A stretch of 64,000 nt of DNA from Cafeteria roenbergensis (GCA_008330645.1 VLTN01000070.1:109489-173488); one strand, 5' to 3'. Positions 33,555 through 44,128 are shown, counted from the first letter of the stretch. Notes: generated by a model from the letters alone, not told the origin. Translations and numbers: made by a program.

Positions 33555-33688
33555 GGCCAGCTGCTCGCAGGCTTGTCCGCAGGCTGCTTGCAGTGGCGGC
33601 AATCCCTTCCGGCCCAGTCAGTCTTGGGCAGCAAACGCGCGCTGCTGCCCGAGGCACAAGTGGCCCGGCCCGCTGCCGGCCCGCGCGC

Positions 33689-36600
33689 CTACCGCCTTGC
33701 GCGCCGCTTGGCGACCCCGGACGGCCGGCCGGCGGAGTCAGCACCCGTGTCGAACGCTTTGGCAGCTTCGTCTGCCAGCAGCTGCTGCTCCTTGGCGGCC
33801 GACAGCCTTGTGCCGTAAAAAGCGCATCGTTCCATGGGGAGCCCGTGCTGCTGAGCGACCGCTTGAAGCCTTGACTCTGAGTCCGCCTTGACGAGGAACC
33901 CGGTGCCAGCAATTGAATCGTGTCGAAGCCTCACGTATGCTGCGGCCCTGCCAAGCACCGTGCGGTGGGCTGACCTCATCGAGCCGCGGGCGAGCGCTGC
34001 TGCCCCCAAAGTCGCCAAGTCCGCCTGCGTCCACACCCTCACGCCGATTGCCCAAGCGTCCCCGTTGCGGTCCTCGCAGAGCGCGCACACGCTGATCCAG
34101 ACGTGGCGCGGCGCGGCTGCCCCCCGCCCGCTCGCGGCGACCACGAGCACGGTCCGAACGCCTTGCGCGACCGCCGCGCTGCTGGGCACGTCGCCTGCCT
34201 CTGCAAGCTCGAAGCTCGGCGCCTCCACCACGACGTCGTCGCCCCCGGCGGCCAGGCCCAAGACGCAGGCCGCGTGGAACGCGCAAGGCGGCTGGGGCAT
34301 GGCGAGGCTGCGGTACTCCTGGCAGCTCGGGCACCTGGCCGAAGGCGCCAGCCATTGGTGCCGTGGGCAGCCTGGAAGCTGCACCGGGGCAGGCGGCTTG
34401 AAAGGGGGCGTCATTCGGCTCGATCCCGCCCAGACCAGGGAAGGCGGCCGCACTGCTTCGGCTGGGGACACTGTCGGGACTGCCGGGGGCGGAGGCGGCT
34501 CTTTGAAGCTGCTGGTGCTTCGCGCCCGGCCTGCTCGGTGGGACTCTCGCTTCTGGCCGGGCGCTCGTGACGCCAAGACGACGGCGGGCTCTCTCTCCTG
34601 CTTCTGCACGGTTTCGGGGCGTGCGCTCTCGGCGCTTGCCGCCTGAGGCGGCCAGCCGAGCGACTTGCTCTCTTCGGCGTAGCCCGCCGAGCCTGCACCG
34701 CCGATGCCGCCGGATCCCGCCGGCGCCACGCCCTCTGCCGTGAACCACGGCATGGCTTCAGCGAAGGCAGCCAGCTCGCCGGAGTCTTCTGGGCGTCCCC
34801 ACTCCTGCGCCTGGGGCGGATGCTGCTTGCCGCGCCTGCCAGCGCGCAGTCCGGCGGCTTGCAGCCGCGCCCCGCTTGGAGCCGAGGAGGCGACCCCCAG
34901 CCGACGAAGAAGCGCTTCCAGTCGCGTCGCCCGGTCCGTGCGCCGTCCAGCGGCTCCGCTGGAGATGGCGCGCAGGTCCTGGACCATGTGGCGCCACCAC
35001 TTCCGGAACAGGGCGAAGTTGGCCGCAACAAGAGCCGTCAAGGCCGTGGGGGGCTCCGCGAACAGGATGTCTTGCTCTCCCTCAGGAGGCCGCCCCAGCT
35101 GCCGCAGAACGCGCTCGTACGCGACGCTGCCGTTGGCCTCCTGTAGCTGCCCGCTCGCACCGGAGACAACCACGACGGGCAGTCCCACGCTGTCAATGGT
35201 GTCGCCCCGGGCGCCCACTGAGCATCCTCCCGGCTTCGCGCTGGCCATGAACGCCTTGGACCCCGGCCGGAGCGGCAGCGGCGAGGTCGGCCGCATCTCG
35301 GCCTGCCATTGGCGAACGCGCCGCAACTGAGCCTCGGGCGCTGCTGCGGCGGCGAATGCGTCTTCAGAGGAGCGATGTTCCGCCGACGGCGGCTCCATGC
35401 GACTGGACGGAGGTTGGTCCGTCGCAGTACAGGCGTCGTCGAGCGAATACTCGTCTTGCGCGGGCAGCGCGCGTCGAGACTGACGATCTGCCGCGACGGC
35501 CGTGGCCGCAGCTGTGCTGCGGCGGTTCGCCCGCGGGCGACCTGCCCGAGGCTGGCCAGATTCGTGAAGGCGACGAACCTCTTCGCCGGCGAGGCCAATC
35601 CAGCTCGAGAGCACCGCCTGGCGCAGGCGCATCGCTGCTGGCGACCGCAGGGGCCTGTCGAGGTCCATCACGTCCTGGTCCACGACGGCCGCCACCACGC
35701 GCCCCCTTCCCCCAACCCCCGGCAGCAGGGCCACCGTTTCTTCGACGGCCGAGCCCTTCACGCCTGCCACCCCGTCCGGGGCGGCGGCGGGCTTGAGCTC
35801 CGGAACGGGTCGGAATGCCATGGCTCCCGCAGCGGTCAGCGATCGTCCTGCGATCCTGTTTGCGACCATCTTGTGCTCTTGAGCGTCGCTCGCGTCGCTG
35901 CTCAGCCTTTGCAGGTGGGCCTGCCGCGCATCCGGGGGCAGGTGCAGGAAGTCGTCACCGTTTGCGGTGCCGGTGACCGCCACAGCCCGGTCGGCTGACT
36001 CGAACACAATCGTGGAGTCCACGCCTGTGATCCCGGCAGCGCTCTCCAAGTCCGTCCCAAGGTGCCTGGCCATCCTGACCATGCGGGTCCACGCAACCTT
36101 GCTCGTCCGCACGTCGATGCAGCGCTCTGCCAGCTTCCTCCCGGCCGCCCGGGGCAGGCCGGCCTCTCGCACGAGCCGTCGCACCGCAGGCCTCGTGAGG
36201 AGCCCGGTTCGACGAGAGTCGAGCTCCAAGCACCTGGCCTCGAACTCGTCCACGATGGCAGCTGCGTTGGCCTCGTCCTCCTGGTGGCGGCGTCGTTTCC
36301 CTTCGGCATCCCCAGCGTTGATGCGCTGCGCCACAGTCGAAGGATCGCGAGTCGGGCGCCGCTTCCTGGTGCGCGAAAAGTCGACTGCGCTTCGCGAGGC
36401 TGAGAGCGACCGCAGCGGCGCCGGCGCCACGGCCCCAGGGAACGCCGCCGCGACGGCCTGCGACGGGGTGTGCGGAACGAGCTGCCCCTCGGGAGGCGCT
36501 TCGAGGACGTCGCGCCCTGGCGCGCCCCAGACGAGCGCGGGATTTCTGTCGTCCCGGATGAAGCGCGAAAGGTCGAACATCTCCTCGTACTTGGGCCGCA

Positions 36601-38503
36601 CGCGGAGCTCGTCGAAGAGCGCGGCCGGCAGGCGCGGGTTCATCCACCGCCACGCAGACGCCAGCTCGTCCCTCCTCCGCTTTGCAGCGAGTCGTCCCAG
36701 CATGCCTCGCGCCACAGCCTGGATGGACATGATGGAGCAAAGGAGCATGTGCCGGTTCCGCCTGCCGTTGCGCTTCCGCTTTCTCGCGAGCCAAAATTGC
36801 TCGATGAACCGTGCCGCCTCCGAGCGTCGAAACCGCTCCTTAATCTCCCGGCGGACGGACTCTTGTCGCTTGCGACCCAGAAAGGCGCGGAACGAGCGCT
36901 GCAGCACTCTGGCCGCGGCTTGCCGGGACTGCCGCCGGATGCTTGCCTTTCGCACTCGAAACTGGGCAATGTACCTTGCCACGAACCCGGCGACAACAAG
37001 GAGGGCCTTGGCCTTGCCGGTGCCCATCACTCGGCCGCGAAGGCGAATCCGCATCTGACGAAAGTCGAATCGGAGGTTTACGCCGCGGACCCATCGCTGG
37101 ACTGTGATGGCAGCGCGCCTGAGCACCCGGTCGCGTCGGAGCGCGGAGTCCAAGCGCCAGCGCCGGAACGCACGCTGGATCGTGACAGCCGCAACGTGCG
37201 TCGCAAGCTGCATGAACGGGTAGTCCTTTGCAAGCCGCCTTGCGCGGAACGCCCGCTGCACGGCGATCACTGCGGACTCTCTGGCAGCGATTCGCTTGTA
37301 CCGGCTCAGCCAGCGGACCCGCAGCGCAGCCAGGCGCCTCCTCATGTTGGCTTGGATGCGGACCACTGCGCGGAGCGCCAGGTCGGGGACGACCCCCGTG
37401 GTTGCCAGCTGCGCTCGTTGCGCCTTGAGGATGAGCGCTCCAAGGTTGTCTGACGCCGTGCTCAGCGCCGCGTTGGCACGGGTCGCGGGCCCCTGCTTTT
37501 GCCCGCTGCTGCGGTGTGCGTCTCCCATGAAATCCACGCCTTCGGCCTTGCCCGAGCTTGCACCGCCTTCGGCCCCTCCATTGCTGCTGTCACTGCTGCT
37601 GCTGTCGTCGTCGTCGTCGTCGTCGTCGTCGCTTGAGGGCGGAGACCCAGGGGCCAGAGGATGGCCGATTCGCATCGGCGGAAAGGCCTCCACCCCGGGC
37701 ACATTGCCAGGGCGGACCTTTCGGGGCTGCTGCCCGAAGCGTGCCGCGAAGTGGGTCGAGCAAACCCCAAGGCTGTTTGGGTGGGTGATGGGCACCAGCC
37801 CCGACGGATGCTGTGCCACGCACATCCGCTGGTGGTAGGCACAAAACGGCGTGTGCTCGCCAGTCGAGGGGTGAACCAGGCGCTTGTTCGTGCAAAAGGC
37901 CTGCTTCCCGCGGTAGTCCGTCCCCGTCCACTCGCAGCGCTCGCCCGAGCTGCGCAGCTTGTGCACGCGCTTCGCAGCGTCCATCACCAGCTGCGACTTG
38001 GGAACCTTGTTTGCGAGGCGGGCCTGTCGCTGCCGTCGCTTGGAGGCCTCGTCCGGGAACTCGCCCTTGAACACAGAGTAGTCCATCAGCAGCCTCGCGT
38101 CGGACAAGCTCATGCCTTCGTCGGCAAGCAGCTGCTGGAGCGTGAGGCCGCTGTCGTCGCGCTCCTTGGGTGCTTTGGCCCCGAACAAGTTGATCTTGTC
38201 GGCATTGAACGTGGATGCCTTGGAAGACAAGAGCGTCTTGGTCTGCGTCACGAACGTCCGAAGGCTTGAGCCTCCGCTCGCCCGTGCATCCGCCTGGATC
38301 TGCAAAATGGTCGCCTCATTGCGCGAAGATCTCCGAGCAAGCAGCTCGGACAAGCGGTCGCTCCTTGAGATGCGCGCAGCGCCTCGGGATGAGTCCCGCG
38401 AACGCCGCGCGGAGGACCGGCGCCCGCCGTCGTCCTCGGCGAAGCTGACCCTCGAGATCCGGCCGCCGTCGCTTGCCCGCTGCGATGACGCGCGCCCCGA
38501 CAT
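33689..38503 (-). CDS. IQ-motif (calmodulin-binding) protein with Cys/His cluster, 1604 aa, intronless
   Basis: A single open frame of 4815 bp from ATG 38501-38503. The N-terminus is Ser/Arg-rich. Residues about 190-245 hold a Cys/His cluster (RCEWTGTDYRGKQAFCTNK, PFCAYHQRMCV, VCSTHF) that looks metal-binding; it recalls C3H-type zinc knuckles but I cannot name it. A poly-Asp/Ser tract follows near 300. From about 385 to 600 there are five or more IQ-type helices (VVRIQANMRRRLAALR, VIAVQRAFRARRLAKDY, AVTIQRAFRRWRLDSAL, AITVQRWVRG, MSIQAVARGMLGRLAAKRRR). Around 790-850 a helix-loop-helix pair (EFEARCLELDSRRTGLLT) looks like a degenerate EF-hand. The remainder is mostly disordered, with a folded-looking C-terminal 150 residues. 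It is probably a calmodulin-binding cytoskeletal or ciliary protein; the role is inferred. Confidence 0.85.
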   Translation of the reverse strand: MSGRASSQRASDGGRISRVSFAEDDGGRRSSARRSRDSSRGAARISRSDRLSELLARRSSRNEATILQIQADARASGGSSLRTFVTQTKTLLSSKASTFNADKINLFGAKAPKERDDSGLTLQQLLADEGMSLSDARLLMDYSVFKGEFPDEASKRRQRQARLANKVPKSQLVMDAAKRVHKLRSSGERCEWTGTDYRGKQAFCTNKRLVHPSTGEHTPFCAYHQRMCVAQHPSGLVPITHPNSLGVCSTHFAARFGQQPRKVRPGNVPGVEAFPPMRIGHPLAPGSPPSSDDDDDDDDDSSSSDSSNGGAEGGASSGKAEGVDFMGDAHRSSGQKQGPATRANAALSTASDNLGALILKAQRAQLATTGVVPDLALRAVVRIQANMRRRLAALRVRWLSRYKRIAARESAVIAVQRAFRARRLAKDYPFMQLATHVAAVTIQRAFRRWRLDSALRRDRVLRRAAITVQRWVRGVNLRFDFRQMRIRLRGRVMGTGKAKALLVVAGFVARYIAQFRVRKASIRRQSRQAAARVLQRSFRAFLGRKRQESVRREIKERFRRSEAARFIEQFWLARKRKRNGRRNRHMLLCSIMSIQAVARGMLGRLAAKRRRDELASAWRWMNPRLPAALFDELRVRPKYEEMFDLSRFIRDDRNPALVWGAPGRDVLEAPPEGQLVPHTPSQAVAAAFPGAVAPAPLRSLSASRSAVDFSRTRKRRPTRDPSTVAQRINAGDAEGKRRRHQEDEANAAAIVDEFEARCLELDSRRTGLLTRPAVRRLVREAGLPRAAGRKLAERCIDVRTSKVAWTRMVRMARHLGTDLESAAGITGVDSTIVFESADRAVAVTGTANGDDFLHLPPDARQAHLQRLSSDASDAQEHKMVANRIAGRSLTAAGAMAFRPVPELKPAAAPDGVAGVKGSAVEETVALLPGVGGRGRVVAAVVDQDVMDLDRPLRSPAAMRLRQAVLSSWIGLAGEEVRRLHESGQPRAGRPRANRRSTAAATAVAADRQSRRALPAQDEYSLDDACTATDQPPSSRMEPPSAEHRSSEDAFAAAAAPEAQLRRVRQWQAEMRPTSPLPLRPGSKAFMASAKPGGCSVGARGDTIDSVGLPVVVVSGASGQLQEANGSVAYERVLRQLGRPPEGEQDILFAEPPTALTALVAANFALFRKWWRHMVQDLRAISSGAAGRRTDRATRLEALLRRLGVASSAPSGARLQAAGLRAGRRGKQHPPQAQEWGRPEDSGELAAFAEAMPWFTAEGVAPAGSGGIGGAGSAGYAEESKSLGWPPQAASAESARPETVQKQEREPAVVLASRAPGQKRESHRAGRARSTSSFKEPPPPPAVPTVSPAEAVRPPSLVWAGSSRMTPPFKPPAPVQLPGCPRHQWLAPSARCPSCQEYRSLAMPQPPCAFHAACVLGLAAGGDDVVVEAPSFELAEAGDVPSSAAVAQGVRTVLVVAASGRGAAAPRHVWISVCALCEDRNGDAWAIGVRVWTQADLATLGAAALARGSMRSAHRTVLGRAAAYVRLRHDSIAGTGFLVKADSESRLQAVAQQHGLPMERCAFYGTRLSAAKEQQLLADEAAKAFDTGADSAGRPSGVAKRRARR

Positions 38504-39083
38504 TGCTTCACCTGGCTGCGGAGGCGACTGCCCCCGGCCTGCGGCGACGGAAGCGCCGGCGCGGCCGTTTGAGTGCCTCTGCGCCAGCCGTCGACTCCGC
38601 CAGCCCGCCTGCCCTGCTGGCCTTGCGCTCCCGGATCCCCGGAAGGCGGGCAGCCAGGCGGCCGGCAGGCTCCGCTTGCCCTTTCAGTCTGCCCCGCTGC
38701 CGGTGGGTCAGCCGGCGCGAGCTCGGTTGCAGACTCGGAGCCTGCGGCAACCGGCGGGGCGCTCCTCGGGGCCGCGAAGCCCCGCTCCAGCCCAACGCAC
38801 GTTCACACCCCCACCCCCCCTTTCCCCTCCCGCCTCTCACGCGTGCTGCAGCCAAGCCGCTGCGGCGGGCAAGGGACAGGAAAGCGTGGGACCGAGGGGC
38901 GACCGCAGGGCGGAACGCGCGCCCCTCGAAACCGGACACGTCATCCGGGCGGGCAGAGCAGGCAGGAAAGCGAAAGCACGCACGACGCTTTGAAGGCGGC
39001 GCCGGCTCGCGGCGGTCCGGGGGCCACAAGACTTTGCAGACCACAACCTGCCTTTCCGTGTCACCGGTACGGCTACCAGGTCG
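38504..39083. promoter_or_regulatory. Divergent intergenic region, IQ protein / topoisomerase II
   Basis: A 580-bp gap between divergent starts. It holds a pyrimidine-rich tract at about 38807-38838 and otherwise nothing recognisable. Confidence 0.4.
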
Positions 39084-42000
39084 ATGCGCGGCGTCGTGGC
39101 TCGCGCGCCCCGCGCGCTGGTGCGCACCGCGGCCGCGACGGCTGCGGAAACCAAAACTCTCGGCGTTGCCTCGGCTGCCGCCCGCGGGGGAGTGCCACGC
39201 GTGGCAGCCAGCGCAGCTGCGCAGTGCAGTCTCTCGACGGCTGCTGGTGCGGGCCCCGGGGCGCCGAAGCGCTCCCCCGCTGCCGGAAAGCGGCCTGCCA
39301 AGCCTGCGAAAAGAGCCAAGGCGGCCAAGACCGCTCAGCTCTCGATCGAGGAGGAGTACCAGCGCAAGTCTCCGATCGAGCACGTGCTTCTGCGGCCGGG
39401 GATGTACATCGGGTCCGTGGAGCCCCGGGCCAGCACGTGCTGGGTCCCAAGGGAGAAGGCCACCACCGTTGGCGAGGGCGAGGCCGCGGCCGTGTGCCGC
39501 ATGGAGGAGAAGGAGCTGCGCCCCGTGCCCGGGCTGGTGAAGCTGCTCGACGAGCTGCTGGTCAACGCCATGGACAACCACCAGCGCGACCGGCGCGGCA
39601 CGACGCGCATCGACGTGTCCATCGACGAGCGCGCAGGCGTGATCACGGTCACCAACACGGGCAGGCCCGTCCCGGCGCAGCTGCACCGCTCGGAGGGCGT
39701 GTGGGTCCCCGAGCTCGTCTTCGGCCACCTCCTCACCGGTTCCAACTTTGCGTCGGGGGCGTCGGCAGCCGGGTCCGAGGGCGGCGCCGGCGCCGGCTCC
39801 GCCGAGTCGGATGGCGCAGTCGGCGTTGGAGGCCGCCACGGCTACGGCGCCAAGCTCGCCAACATCTTCGCGAAGCGCTTCGAAGTGACGGTGGGCGATG
39901 CCGCCGCGGGAAGGCTGTACAGGCAGCGGTGGGAGGCCAACATGGGAACCGTCTTCGCGCCGGAGACGGCCCCCTTCCCCGCGAGGGGCGCGGACGGCCC
40001 GCAGTGGCAGGCGGTCGACGCCACTGCTGGCGAGGCAGGGTGGGCCGGCCCGGCGGACGCGAGCGTTCCGTGGCTGTCGCCCCCCTCTGCCGACGCAGTG
40101 GCCGGGGCGGGCGGGTCGCAGAGCTTCACCAGCGTGTCCTTCCAGGTCGACCTGGCCCGGTTCGGGCGGCGGGAGGGCCAGGGCATCGACCGCGCCTCCG
40201 CGTCGCAGATGCGCCGCCGCGTGTGGGACGCCGCCGGCCTGCTTGGCCAGCCCGGGGACGAGAAGGCGCCCAGCGGCAGCGCCGCCCGCAAGGGCGTGGC
40301 GGTGACGCTCAACGGCCGCCTGCTCTCCGTCGGGGGCTTCCCCGGCTACTGCTCGCTCTTCCCGCCGGCGGCGGGGCGCGAGGCCCTCTTGGAGGAGGCG
40401 GGGCTGGCGCCGGGCCTGGTGGCTCACGCCAAGTGCGGGCCCCGGTGGGAGGTGGGCGTCGGCCTGGCGTCCGCCGACAGCGGCAGGGGCGGCGAGGCCG
40501 TGTCCTTTGTCAACGGCGTCTTCACTGCGGGCGGCGGCGCCCACGTGGACGTGGTCACGGACGAACTGGCCAGACGCCTTGCCGAGCGCATCGCGCCCCG
40601 GGTGAAGGCCGCACTCGCCAAGGACACCTCGGCAGACGCGTCCTCGGCCCCCGCCGTGACCGCCGCATCCGTGCGGCCGCACCTGCGCGTGTTCGTGTCC
40701 TGCCGCGTGGCAGAGCCCGCCTTTGACTCTCAGACCAAGGAGCGGCTGACGTGCGCCCCCGCGGCGCTCGGCTCGCTGCCGGCCATCCCCGACAGGCTGG
40801 TGCGCGAGGCCGCGGCCACGGGCATCGAGGCCGCAGTGGTGGCAGCGGCCCTGTCCCGGCAGCAGGCCGACACCGCCCGCGCCGTGCGGAAGCTGCGAGT
40901 GGCGTCCAAGCAGGCGGCCGGCGCGGGCGCGCGGGCGCGGCAGGTGGTCGACGTGCCCAAGCTGGAAGACGCCTCCCTGGCCGGGACGGCGCGCGCGGAG
41001 GAGTGCACCCTCATCCTGACGGAGGGCGACTCTGCCAAGGCCCTGGCCGTGGCCGGCCTCGCCGTGGTGGGCCGGCAGACGTTCGGGGTGTTCCCGCTCC
41101 GCGGCAAGCTTCTCAACGTGCGGGACCTGCCGCTCAAGGCCGCGCTCGAGAACCAGGAGATCCGAGGCATCGTCACGGCCATGGGCCTGGAGCCCGGCCG
41201 GGCGTACGCCGGCGGCCTTGCCGAGGCTCGCTCGCTGCTCCGCTACGGGCGGGTGATGATCATGGCCGACCAGGACAACGACGGCAGCCACATCAAGGGG
41301 CTCGTCCTCAACATGATCCACACCCTGTGGCCCGCCCTGCTCAGGGGCGACGGGTCCGCGGGCGATGCGGGCGCGGCCTCCTTCGTCGAGGCCTTCATCA
41401 CGCCGGTGATCAAGGCGCGGCGCGGCTCCAGCGAGGTGCGGGACTTTTTCTCGGAGCGCGCCTACCAGGAGTGGTCCGACGCGCTTCCGGCCGCCGAGCG
41501 CGCGCGCTGGAGCATCAAGTACTACAAGGGCCTGGGAACGAGCACCGCCGCCGAGGGCCGCCAGTACTTCTCCGACCTGCCCCGCCACCGGGTGCCCATC
41601 GTGTGGGGCGGCGACGGCGACGGCGACCGTGTTGACATGGCCTTTGCCAAGAGCCGCGCCGACGACCGCAAGGCGTGGCTCCTCGCTGCGCCCGCCGAGG
41701 TGCGCTCGCGGGTCGCGCTCTGCCACCAGGCCGGCCTCCCGCAGGCCCCAGGCGACTCTCCCCCGGCTTCGGAGCCCCGCGCGCCGGAGCAGCGCCGCGG
41801 GGAGGGCGCCGTGTCGGCCCCTCTTCCGGTGGGCACCTTCATCGACGAGGAGCTGATCGAGTTCAGCTGGGCGGACGTCCACCGCTCCATCCCCAGCGTG
41901 GTGGACGGCCTCAAGCCGTCGCAGCGGAAGGTGCTCTTCGCCTGCCTGGCCCGCGCGCGCAAGGGCGGCGTGTCCACCGGCGAGGGCGGCGCTGAGTACA

Positions 42001-43676
42001 AGGTCGCGCAGCTGGCCGGCGCGGTGGCCGAGGCCACCGCCTACCACCACGGCGAAGCCTCCCTCATCTCCACCATCGTGAACATGGCCCAGGACTACGT
42101 GGGCGCCAACAACCTGCCCCTGCTGGAGCCACGCGGCCAGTTTGGCACGCGGCTCGCGGGCGGCAAGGACGCCGCCTCCGCGCGATACATCTTCACGCGG
42201 CTCTCACCCGCCACCCGCCGCCTCTTCCCCGCCGTCGACGACACCCTGCTGCCCCGCTGCGAGGACGACGGCGCCAAGGTCGAGCCCGTCGCCTACGCGC
42301 CGGTCATCCCGCTCGCGCTCGTCAACGGCGCCGCCGGCATCGGCACCGGCTGGTCCACCCACGTGCCAATGCACGGGCCCGGCGATGTCCTGGCCGCGGT
42401 GCGCGGGGCCCTGGAGCGCGCGCCGGCGGACCTCCTCGCCTTGGCCGGAGCCCACGGCGTGCCCAGCGCGGAGCAGGCAGGCGCGCCGGCGGCGGCTGAC
42501 TGGGCGCAGGCGGTGCGCTGGGACGACGGCGCGGCTCGGCGCTGGGAGGAGCTCGCGCGCGACGCCACGGCCGCGCTCTTCCCCGGGCAGCAGTGGGCGC
42601 AGGACGGCCACCTCCTCCCGTGGGCGCGCGGCTTCGCAGGCGGGGTCAAGCTCGTGGAGGCGGCCTCGTCGCCGGCGGTGGAGACGGTCGGGCTGGCGGA
42701 CGTGTTCGACTACGACGCATACGCGCACGAGGCGCGCGCCCCCAGCAGCAAGCGCACCGCGGAGGCGCGGCGAAGGGCCGCGGCGCGCGCGGCCGCCACC
42801 GCCGCCGGGGCAGCGCAGGGGTCGGCGGAGCAAGACGCCATCGCCGCACTGGCGGCCTGCGACGCGGCCGCGGAGGAGGCGGCGGCGCAGGGGCGGCCCC
42901 TCGCCGTGCGCGTCCAGGAGCTGCCCGTGGGCCGGTGGGGCGAGGTGTTCAAGCGGACGCTGGCTTCGCTGGTGGAGCGCGGCCTCGCCGATGACGTCAT
43001 CGAGGCCTCGACGGACACCAGAGTGGACGTGACGGTGGCCCTCACGCCGCAGGGCGCCGCCGAGGCCGCGCGCCACGGCGTCTCGCGGCTGCTGCGGCTG
43101 CACTCGAGCGAGGGCCTGGGCAACATGCACCTGTTCGACCCCTGCGGCCGCATCCGCCGCTACCCGAGCGCCTCCGCGGTCATTGGCGACTTCATGCCGG
43201 TGCGCCTGGCGCTCTACGCGCGCCGCCGCGCCGCAGAGGAGGCCCGCCTTGCCGCCGAGCGAGAGGCGGCCGAGACCCGCGCCCGGTTCATCGAGGACGT
43301 GGTTCGCGGCCGCATCGACCTCGCCGGCCGCTCAGGAGCGGACGTGGAGGCCGCGCTCTCGGCCATGGGGTACGCACCCTCCTCGCACGCGGGTGCGCCT
43401 GGGCTGGGCCGCGGCGCAGCCGGCGACAGCGGCAGCAGCCACCATCCAGATGACGCCGACAACGACGGCGGCAGCTCCGGCGCGTTCGAGCACCTGCTTC
43501 GCCTCCCCATCCGCGAGCTCACGAGCGAGAATGTCGCCAAGAACCACGCGCGCGCCGCCCGCGCAACGGCCAGCCTCGAGAGCATCCAGAACTCCACGCC
43601 GGCCGGGCTGTGGGCGGCCGACCTCGACGCCTTGGAGGCCGCGCTTGAGCCCGTGGCCGGCCACTGGCGCCGCTAG
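39084..43676 (+). CDS. TOP2: DNA topoisomerase II (type IIA) with probable organelle presequence, 1530 aa
   Basis: Intronless. An ATP-dependent double-strand passage enzyme. ATPase domain: HVLLRPGMYIGSV, N-box ELLVNAMDN (about 157), GRHGYGAKLANIFAKRF (about 250). TOPRIM: LTEGDSAKALAVAGL (about 645) and DQDNDGSHIKGL (about 729). Breakage-reunion: GLKPSQRKVLFACL, and the catalytic Tyr1035 in SARYIFTRLSP. The C-gate region includes RLPIRELTSENVAKNH-type LPIRELTSENVAKNH; the chain ends soon after it, without the long charged C-terminal domain of nuclear enzymes. The first 60 residues (MRGVVARAPRALVRTAAATA and onward) are rich in Arg, Ala, Ser and Thr and almost lack acidic residues, like a mitochondrial presequence. 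This suggests an organellar topoisomerase II; targeting is inference. Two low-complexity insertions are present in the ATPase and central domains. Confidence 0.95.
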   Translation: MRGVVARAPRALVRTAAATAAETKTLGVASAAARGGVPRVAASAAAQCSLSTAAGAGPGAPKRSPAAGKRPAKPAKRAKAAKTAQLSIEEEYQRKSPIEHVLLRPGMYIGSVEPRASTCWVPREKATTVGEGEAAAVCRMEEKELRPVPGLVKLLDELLVNAMDNHQRDRRGTTRIDVSIDERAGVITVTNTGRPVPAQLHRSEGVWVPELVFGHLLTGSNFASGASAAGSEGGAGAGSAESDGAVGVGGRHGYGAKLANIFAKRFEVTVGDAAAGRLYRQRWEANMGTVFAPETAPFPARGADGPQWQAVDATAGEAGWAGPADASVPWLSPPSADAVAGAGGSQSFTSVSFQVDLARFGRREGQGIDRASASQMRRRVWDAAGLLGQPGDEKAPSGSAARKGVAVTLNGRLLSVGGFPGYCSLFPPAAGREALLEEAGLAPGLVAHAKCGPRWEVGVGLASADSGRGGEAVSFVNGVFTAGGGAHVDVVTDELARRLAERIAPRVKAALAKDTSADASSAPAVTAASVRPHLRVFVSCRVAEPAFDSQTKERLTCAPAALGSLPAIPDRLVREAAATGIEAAVVAAALSRQQADTARAVRKLRVASKQAAGAGARARQVVDVPKLEDASLAGTARAEECTLILTEGDSAKALAVAGLAVVGRQTFGVFPLRGKLLNVRDLPLKAALENQEIRGIVTAMGLEPGRAYAGGLAEARSLLRYGRVMIMADQDNDGSHIKGLVLNMIHTLWPALLRGDGSAGDAGAASFVEAFITPVIKARRGSSEVRDFFSERAYQEWSDALPAAERARWSIKYYKGLGTSTAAEGRQYFSDLPRHRVPIVWGGDGDGDRVDMAFAKSRADDRKAWLLAAPAEVRSRVALCHQAGLPQAPGDSPPASEPRAPEQRRGEGAVSAPLPVGTFIDEELIEFSWADVHRSIPSVVDGLKPSQRKVLFACLARARKGGVSTGEGGAEYKVAQLAGAVAEATAYHHGEASLISTIVNMAQDYVGANNLPLLEPRGQFGTRLAGGKDAASARYIFTRLSPATRRLFPAVDDTLLPRCEDDGAKVEPVAYAPVIPLALVNGAAGIGTGWSTHVPMHGPGDVLAAVRGALERAPADLLALAGAHGVPSAEQAGAPAAADWAQAVRWDDGAARRWEELARDATAALFPGQQWAQDGHLLPWARGFAGGVKLVEAASSPAVETVGLADVFDYDAYAHEARAPSSKRTAEARRRAAARAAATAAGAAQGSAEQDAIAALAACDAAAEEAAAQGRPLAVRVQELPVGRWGEVFKRTLASLVERGLADDVIEASTDTRVDVTVALTPQGAAEAARHGVSRLLRLHSSEGLGNMHLFDPCGRIRRYPSASAVIGDFMPVRLALYARRRAAEEARLAAEREAAETRARFIEDVVRGRIDLAGRSGADVEAALSAMGYAPSSHAGAPGLGRGAAGDSGSSHHPDDADNDGGSSGAFEHLLRLPIRELTSENVAKNHARAARATASLESIQNSTPAGLWAADLDALEAALEPVAGHWRR

Positions 43677-44128
43677 CCTGCGGCTGCGAATTACCGGAAA
43701 CGGACGGGAGCGCCGGCTGGGCGGGCGGGGCTGCAGCTTGTCCAAGCTGGACTCCCGCTTCGAGCGGCACCGGCATCGGCATCGGCATCGGCATCGGCGG
43801 GCGGACGCTCGAGGCTTGAATCCGGGACCGCGCCGCTCCTCATGTGGAAGGCGCCGCCCTCGCTGGCCTGGGCCCGCCAGCACTCCTTGTCCAACAACAG
43901 GCGACCTGCGCTCTGTGTCTTTCGGCCCCGCTTGCTCGTGCACGTGCTGTGTGTGCTGCGGTGCTGTGACGTCAGCATCCGTCGCGTGCGCGCGCAAGCG
44001 ACGTGCCAACCGTGTTTTTGCAGCGCAACAAGCAATGCAACCGGCCACGCGCAGCCGAGTGCCCGGTGCGCCCCCGTGCAACGTGCACGCGCGCCCCGCG
44101 GGCCAAAGGCCGCCGTCCACAGCAGCTG
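43677..44128. other. Convergent intergenic region, TOP2 / Tyr-rich protein
   Basis: A 452-bp gap between stop codons. It contains a GGCATC hexamer repeat (listed separately) and otherwise no gene that I can support. Confidence 0.4.
43772..43799. repeat. GGCATC hexamer microsatellite
   Basis: Four full GGCATC units plus a partial fifth, in the gap between two convergent genes. Confidence 0.85.
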
